Shown piece after piece: positions 60,159 through 64,000 of a stretch of 64,000 bases of DNA. Every line of letters begins with the position of its first letter. The stretch's first letter is position 1. Made by a program: the position numbers and the translations under genes. The stretch is taken from contig NZ_BDBZ01000048.1 in assembly GCF_001613245.1 (NCBI RefSeq), positions 1-64,000 of the forward strand, written 5' to 3'. Under the pieces are notes generated by a model. That model was given only the letters and a program-made list of their open reading frames with translations, searched no databases and was not told the DNA's origin. The DNA is from Nocardia speluncae NBRC 108251. Lineage in GTDB: Bacteria > Actinomycetota > Actinomycetes > Mycobacteriales > Mycobacteriaceae.

Positions 60159-60758
60159 ATGGAGCCCGCCACCGCAGCCATCGCTGATCTTGTTGCCGCG
60201 ATCACGCCTATCGACGAGGTTGAACAGCAACACATCGAGCAGACACTGGCCTGGCTCGCCCAAACCAATGACATCTTCCGCCGAGTTCCACCAGCGACTC
60301 CACCGCAGCACTTGGTCGCGTACGTGGTCTTGGTCGACCCCACCGAGCGCGGCATCTACCTCGGTAGACACCGCAAATCCGGTCTCGAACTCCCGATGGG
60401 CGGGCACCTGGCTCCCGGCGAAGACCCATGCACTACGGCGCGGCGGGAAGCACGCGAGGAACTCGGGTTCGACCCGAGATTCGATGTCGTTGGGGATAAG
60501 CCCCTGTTCCTGACAGTGACTCCCACCGTCGGCCCCACCGCTGGCCATGTTGATATCTCTCTGTGGCATGTCGCTCGGGGTGACCGGGCCCAGCACTACG
60601 ACCTCGATCCCGCCGAGTTCGACGGGGGCCGCTGGTGGGACCTCGACCCCACGGCCTGCCGAGCACCGATCCCCACCTCCCACGCTTCATCCGCAAGCTC
60701 GACACCGTCCTCCAACCCGCTGCCGCTCGATGACTACGCTGGTCGTCATCCGCGGTAA
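60159..60758 (+). CDS. NUDIX hydrolase
   Basis: 199 residues with the NUDIX box GHLAPGEDPCTTARREAREELGF (begins near residue 82; Gx5Ex7REUxEExGU intact). Hydrolyses nucleoside diphosphates linked to another group; substrate unknown. The last 30 residues are Ser/Pro-rich and overlap the kinase gene by 29 bases, so the native C-terminus may be shorter. Confidence 0.8.
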   Translation: MEPATAAIADLVAAITPIDEVEQQHIEQTLAWLAQTNDIFRRVPPATPPQHLVAYVVLVDPTERGIYLGRHRKSGLELPMGGHLAPGEDPCTTARREAREELGFDPRFDVVGDKPLFLTVTPTVGPTAGHVDISLWHVARGDRAQHYDLDPAEFDGGRWWDLDPTACRAPIPTSHASSASSTPSSNPLPLDDYAGRHPR

Positions 60759-61239
60759 TTCCGCGTCGGGCAAATCGACCGTCGCCGCCGGCCTCCAACG
60801 TCGCTTCGAGCACGGCCACTGCGCGGTCATCGGTCAGGATGTAGTGCGACGGCAGATTGTCCGTGAGCGCGACGAGCCCGGCGGGTGGAATATCGAGCTG
60901 ATCGAACATATCGCGACACTGTGCCTGGCCCGTGGGATGGTGACGATCGTGGAAGGCATCCTCGACGCCGATCGCTACGGGGCGATGCTGCACCGTCTCG
61001 CCGACACCGCCGGCTGTGCACTCCACTACGGCTTCGACCTCACCTTCGACGAAACTCTCGCTCGCCATGCCGGCCGGCCGCAGGCCGCAACGATTCCTCC
61101 TGACCAGATGGCCGAGTGGTATCACGGTTGGCAACCCCTGTCCTACGTTGAGGAGGTCCGCATCGACTCCAGCTGGAGCCGCGACTCCATTATCGAGCGG
61201 ATTCACACCGACATCCTCGCCACCGACCGACTCCGCTGA
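60730..61239 (+). CDS. AAA_33-type small kinase/ATPase
   Basis: 169 residues from ATG 60730. Walker A IRGNSASGKSTVAAGL (about 7-22), QDVVRRQIVRERD, and an acidic strand VTIVEGILDADRYG typical of P-loop small-molecule kinases. These often neighbour NUDIX genes in actinobacteria; the substrate is not known. Overlaps the NUDIX gene by 29 bases. Confidence 0.75.
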   Translation: MTTLVVIRGNSASGKSTVAAGLQRRFEHGHCAVIGQDVVRRQIVRERDEPGGWNIELIEHIATLCLARGMVTIVEGILDADRYGAMLHRLADTAGCALHYGFDLTFDETLARHAGRPQAATIPPDQMAEWYHGWQPLSYVEEVRIDSSWSRDSIIERIHTDILATDRLR

Positions 61240-61308
61240 CGGTCAAATGAGGCGCGGCAGGCAATATTGGATTGCCTGCTGGCGCAGTGAGTCCTGATCG
61301 TTCTGTAC

Positions 61309-61581
61309 ATGATCGTGCGCCGCCTGACCGCCGACGGCTGGCAGACAGCCCGAACAGTGCGCCTCGACGCACTCGCTGGTAGCCCCGCAGGCACCTTCTC
61401 CACCACCTACGAGCAGGCACTGGCTTGGAGCGTCGACCAGTGGAAGCGCTGGACCCGGACTCGGGCGATGTTCGTCGCTGAGGAGCACGACACAGTGCTC
61501 GGATCCGCCGCCGTGCGCGTTGCAGGAAACGGACGAAAAAGTTGTCCGCGCCGCGCATCTCGAATTGGCCGAGGGCGATAG
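61309..61581 (+). pseudogene. GNAT acetyltransferase, N-terminal fragment
   Basis: The first 70 residues (VRRLTADGWQTARTVRLDALAG to EEHDTVLGSAAVR) match the N-terminus of GNAT acetyltransferases. The acetyl-CoA-binding half is missing; the frame ends in basic low-complexity residues and runs into a second GNAT fragment in another frame. Confidence 0.55.
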
Positions 61582-61954
61582 CTTTCCGTTTGCATTGGGT
61601 CTTGAACCCGATATGAGCTGGGCGGACTATCTCCGCGCCCGGGAGGAACAGCGGCAGGGTGCCAATCTGCCGGATGGCATCGTGGCCTCCACATATCTGC
61701 TCGCAACTGTTGACGGCCAAGTAGTCGGTCGAACCTCGATCAGACACACCCTCAACGAGGGCCTACGTCGACGAGGCGGGCACATCGGGTATGCCGTGCT
61801 GCCCCAGTACAGGCGGCGTGGGTACGGTGGCGCCATTCTCCGCCGCAGTATCGTCGTTGCCCGGTCGATCGGTATCGACCGGATACTGCTCACCTGCGAC
61901 GATTCGAATCTCGGATCGCGACGGATCTTCTCTGAACTGTCTGGGCTTCATTGA
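61520..61954 (+). pseudogene. GNAT acetyltransferase, truncated at C-terminus
   Basis: 144 residues from a TTG. It contains GHIGYAVLPQYRRRGYGGAIL, the acetyl-CoA site, and ILLTCDDSNLGSRRIFSELSG, after which the usual final strand (ending in a YWI-like motif) is absent. It is probably a separate GNAT gene broken at its 3' end, or joined to the upstream fragment by deletion. Confidence 0.55.
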
Positions 61955-62009
61955 CTGCCAGAGTTCGTCGCACTGCCGAATTGAGTCGCTCGCGGCTGCG
62001 CGACCTACA

Positions 62010-63125
62010 ATGCAGACTGTGACTACCGTCAATCGTTGGCTAACCGACGTCGAGATCGAAAAATCCAAGGAAGAGACTCGTAAAAACGCCCAAACCACAT
62101 TCCGACACCACTACGTGCCAAGAATGTATCTCAAGCGGTGGACTACCGACGGTAGCGGGGAAATTCAGGTCACAAACGTTGACACCAAAGAATCAAATTG
62201 CGTACCCATAGAATCGACAGCCGTCGAGGATAACTTCTATCAAATATCGGCACCCGACATCGATGCCGACGCAAATCCAGACATGTGGTTCGAGACCCAC
62301 ATGGGACGCATAGAGGGCCGGGCCGCGAACTGGCTTCGCGCGCTCGACGGTCAGCCCGATGGGAGGATCAAGGATAAAAACCTAATCTCCAACCTAGCCG
62401 TATACATCAGCCTACAAAGCCAGCGCACCCAGCGTGGGCGACAGACCGACGTGGGCATCGACGCAGCAGTGAACCGTTACGGAGCCAGCCATATTCTGAA
62501 CATTACCGGCCTGCTTCCGATCTTATGTCGCGAGTACGGCATTGAGTACTCAGAAGCGAGACACCAGGCTATCGTGAATCAGATACTCGCCAAGCGGGCC
62601 GTCAGCAGCGAAACCAAGCCCAAGGCAATCGATGCAGCCATCGGCGCCTGGAAGAACGTTCTCGCCCCGCTGATTGAAAACGATCGAGACTACTGGCTGG
62701 CAAGCTCCACAGGCGATCTATTGACCTGCGATGAACCCGTACTCGGAATTCCAACGAAGCGAAACACTCGCCAGTTTCCGGTCTCGATAAGAAATTCTGA
62801 AATAATTGTATTTCCGATCAGTCCTAATCGACTCCTAATTCTGAGCCGGAAGAATGTGAAGATCAAGCCCCCGTTCGAACTATCTTCGACTGAGGCAAAG
62901 TTTCTAAATCGCGAATTCTGCTACAACTGCAATCGGCTGGTTTTCGAAAAAAGCGGAACCTCGATCGCATCGCAGATTCAGATCCCCAACTACCCAGAGA
63001 AGCAGGACTGGTCAAGTAGCATCACCTCCGCTCCGGAGTTCGCTCGCGCCGTTCTCCTGCCGACCCGATGGACCGACGCGCCCCATTCGCCGCAGTGGCC
63101 CTTATCTCGATGGACCACTGACTAG
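62010..63125 (+). CDS. DUF4238 protein
   Basis: 371 residues from ATG 62010. The family signature HHYVPRMYLKRWTTDGSG is at about 31-48, and LLTCDEPVLGIP and VFPISPNRLLIL are the conserved late blocks. DUF4238 proteins are of unknown function and are common in accessory DNA. The gene is clearly AT-richer than its neighbours (AT-rich third positions, many Asn/Lys/Ile), a sign of recent transfer. Its stop TAG coincides with the apparent left end of the IS element, so the C-terminus may be truncated. Confidence 0.75.
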   Translation: MQTVTTVNRWLTDVEIEKSKEETRKNAQTTFRHHYVPRMYLKRWTTDGSGEIQVTNVDTKESNCVPIESTAVEDNFYQISAPDIDADANPDMWFETHMGRIEGRAANWLRALDGQPDGRIKDKNLISNLAVYISLQSQRTQRGRQTDVGIDAAVNRYGASHILNITGLLPILCREYGIEYSEARHQAIVNQILAKRAVSSETKPKAIDAAIGAWKNVLAPLIENDRDYWLASSTGDLLTCDEPVLGIPTKRNTRQFPVSIRNSEIIVFPISPNRLLILSRKNVKIKPPFELSSTEAKFLNREFCYNCNRLVFEKSGTSIASQIQIPNYPEKQDWSSSITSAPEFARAVLLPTRWTDAPHSPQWPLSRWTTD

Positions 63126-63195
63126 GCCGCGTTTCATAAGCCCGATGGTGTGGGGACGGAACCCGTTGTCCGGGTTGAGAAGTTGGTGATATGGC

Positions 63196-63253
63196 GAGGT
63201 CTCCGGTAGTTGGTTGAACGACCAAGCACAACCGGAAACCAACCGGAGACCTC
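63196..63253 (+). promoter_or_regulatory. Hairpin covering the transposase ribosome-binding site
   Basis: gaggtctccgg-tagttggtt (63196-63215) pairs with aaccaaccggagacctc (63237-63253), leaving a 21-base loop. The second arm contains the GGAG ribosome site and ends directly before the GTG at 63254. Such structures limit transposase translation from read-through transcripts. Confidence 0.6.
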
Positions 63254-64000
63254 GTGAACAGCGTAACGGCAACGTGCCGTGCGGATCTGACCGATGCTCA
63301 GTGGGCGAAACTGGAACCGCTACTACCTGCTGGTATGAAGCCGGGCCGGCCACCGCGGTGGTCGAAACGACAGTTGATCGACGGGATCCGGTGGCGGATC
63401 CGGACCGGCAGTCCGTGGCGTGATATTCCGAGCGTGTATGGGCCGTGGCAGACGGTGTATGGGTTGTTCCGCCGCTGGCAGCGTGACGGCACGTGGGAAT
63501 CGGTGCTGACCGCACTGCAAGCCCACGCCGATGCGGGCGGTGAGATCGAGTGGACGGTGAGCGTGGACTCCACGATCGCCCGCGCGCACCAGCATGCGGC
63601 GGGTGCGCGCCGCGACTTCGCCGGCCAGGTCGAGGCGGCGGGTGGTTTCGACGACGAACCCGCTGACCACGGGCTGGGACGGTCGCGGGGCGGGTTCACC
63701 ACGAAGCTGCACCTGGCCGCCGACCAGGGGCAGCGGCCGCTGGCGCTGGTGGTCACGCCTGGTCAGTGGGCTGATTGCCCACAGTTCACGACGGTGCTCG
63801 GCGATATACGGGTGCCGCGGCTCTCGGTCGGTGGTACCCGGTCGCGGCCGGATCGGGTCCTGGCCGACAAAGCCTATTCTTCGGCGGCCAACCGTGCTTA
63901 CCTGCGGAAACGCGGGATCAAGGCAACCATCCCGATCAAGGCGGACCAGGCAGCGCATCGTGTGGCCAAGGGCAACGCCGGTGGCCGGCCGCCGGCGTTC
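63254..64000 (+). CDS. IS5-family DDE transposase (partial, continues past window)
   Basis: 249 codons open to the last base. GTG start with GGAG 7 bases upstream. N-terminal LTDAQWAKLEPLLPAGMKPGRPPRWS is the DUF4096/IS5 helix domain; WRIRTGSPWRDIP follows. The first catalytic Asp is in VSVDSTIARAHQHAAGARR, the second in VLADKAYSS; the Glu lies beyond the window. No frameshift is needed for these 249 codons. Confidence 0.88.
   Translation, partial: MNSVTATCRADLTDAQWAKLEPLLPAGMKPGRPPRWSKRQLIDGIRWRIRTGSPWRDIPSVYGPWQTVYGLFRRWQRDGTWESVLTALQAHADAGGEIEWTVSVDSTIARAHQHAAGARRDFAGQVEAAGGFDDEPADHGLGRSRGGFTTKLHLAADQGQRPLALVVTPGQWADCPQFTTVLGDIRVPRLSVGGTRSRPDRVLADKAYSSAANRAYLRKRGIKATIPIKADQAAHRVAKGNAGGRPPAF

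Larger units (their letters stand above)
63124..64000 (+). mobile_element. IS5-family insertion sequence, left part (runs off window)
   Basis: The transposase matches the IS5 family (IS427-like). The left end probably begins near the sequence aggccgcgtttcataagcc, which resembles ends of actinobacterial IS5 elements, and CTAG at 63122-63125 would suit the target duplication. The right end lies outside the window, so ends and duplication cannot be confirmed. Confidence 0.7.

Overview
The window is high-GC actinobacterial DNA. The protein families point to Nocardia or a close Mycobacteriales relative: an Rv3651-like protein, a MAB_1171c-type membrane protein, cutinase-family proteins, and SCO6880/PrgI-type secretion ATPases. 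No rRNA or 16S marker is present, so the genus is inferred from gene content only.

The dominant theme is conjugation-type DNA transfer. Two paralogous type IV secretion-like gene sets occupy about 1.7-16.1 kb (cluster 1) and 41.9-59.4 kb (cluster 2). Each set encodes a sigma-like helix-turn-helix regulator, a small VirB2-like pilin, a VirB6/TrbL-like membrane protein with a repeated cytoplasmic tail, a PrgI-VirB4 ATPase, a VirD4/TraG coupling ATPase, a replication-relaxation family protein, a lytic transglycosylase-NlpC/P60 wall hydrolase and a secreted cutinase-family protein. Each set also carries a DNA methyltransferase immediately preceded by a smaller protein that looks like a methyltransferase paralogue with both catalytic motifs erased. 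The gene order differs. In cluster 2 the two secretion modules are collinear and the methyltransferase pair is divergent. In cluster 1 the methyltransferase pair leads the TraG module and the pilin-VirB6-VirB4 module diverges from it. In both clusters the divergent regulatory region holds an array of 11-bp phased repeats in front of the sigma-like gene. The repeat consensus differs between the clusters, but both arrays end in the same 14-bp element.

Cluster 1 ends at an excisionase and a tyrosine integrase, followed by a tRNA/tmRNA 3'-end remnant (about 18.07-18.12 kb) that looks like an attachment site. A large serine recombinase reads toward the same site from the other side. Next come more chromosome-like genes (20.7-30.5 kb): a GNAT acetyltransferase, an unusual cytochrome P450 lacking the ExxR motif, an Rv3651-like protein, an XRE-type regulator, an ImmA/IrrE-like protease, a MAB_1171c membrane protein and a CYP102-like P450, then a DUF2130 coiled-coil nuclease-like protein, a methyltransferase and a small regulator.

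From 30.7 to 41.6 kb there is accessory DNA. A three-gene operon encodes a Pro-rich membrane protein, a single-TM protein and a ParA-like/BTAD fusion. After a 1-kb intergenic region with 12-bp tandem repeats comes a winged-helix-MoxR ATPase followed by a HExxH-VWA protein and four small proteins. This MoxR-VWA island, the wHTH genes at 228 and 44483, and the RAMA-like gene at 45030 appear linked by a shared promoter-proximal motif (TTGACA-N10-TATCGAGCGTC).

The right end (59.5-64 kb) holds a small nuclease-like protein, a NUDIX-kinase pair, two broken acetyltransferase genes, a lower-GC DUF4238 gene, and an IS5-family insertion sequence that runs off the window.
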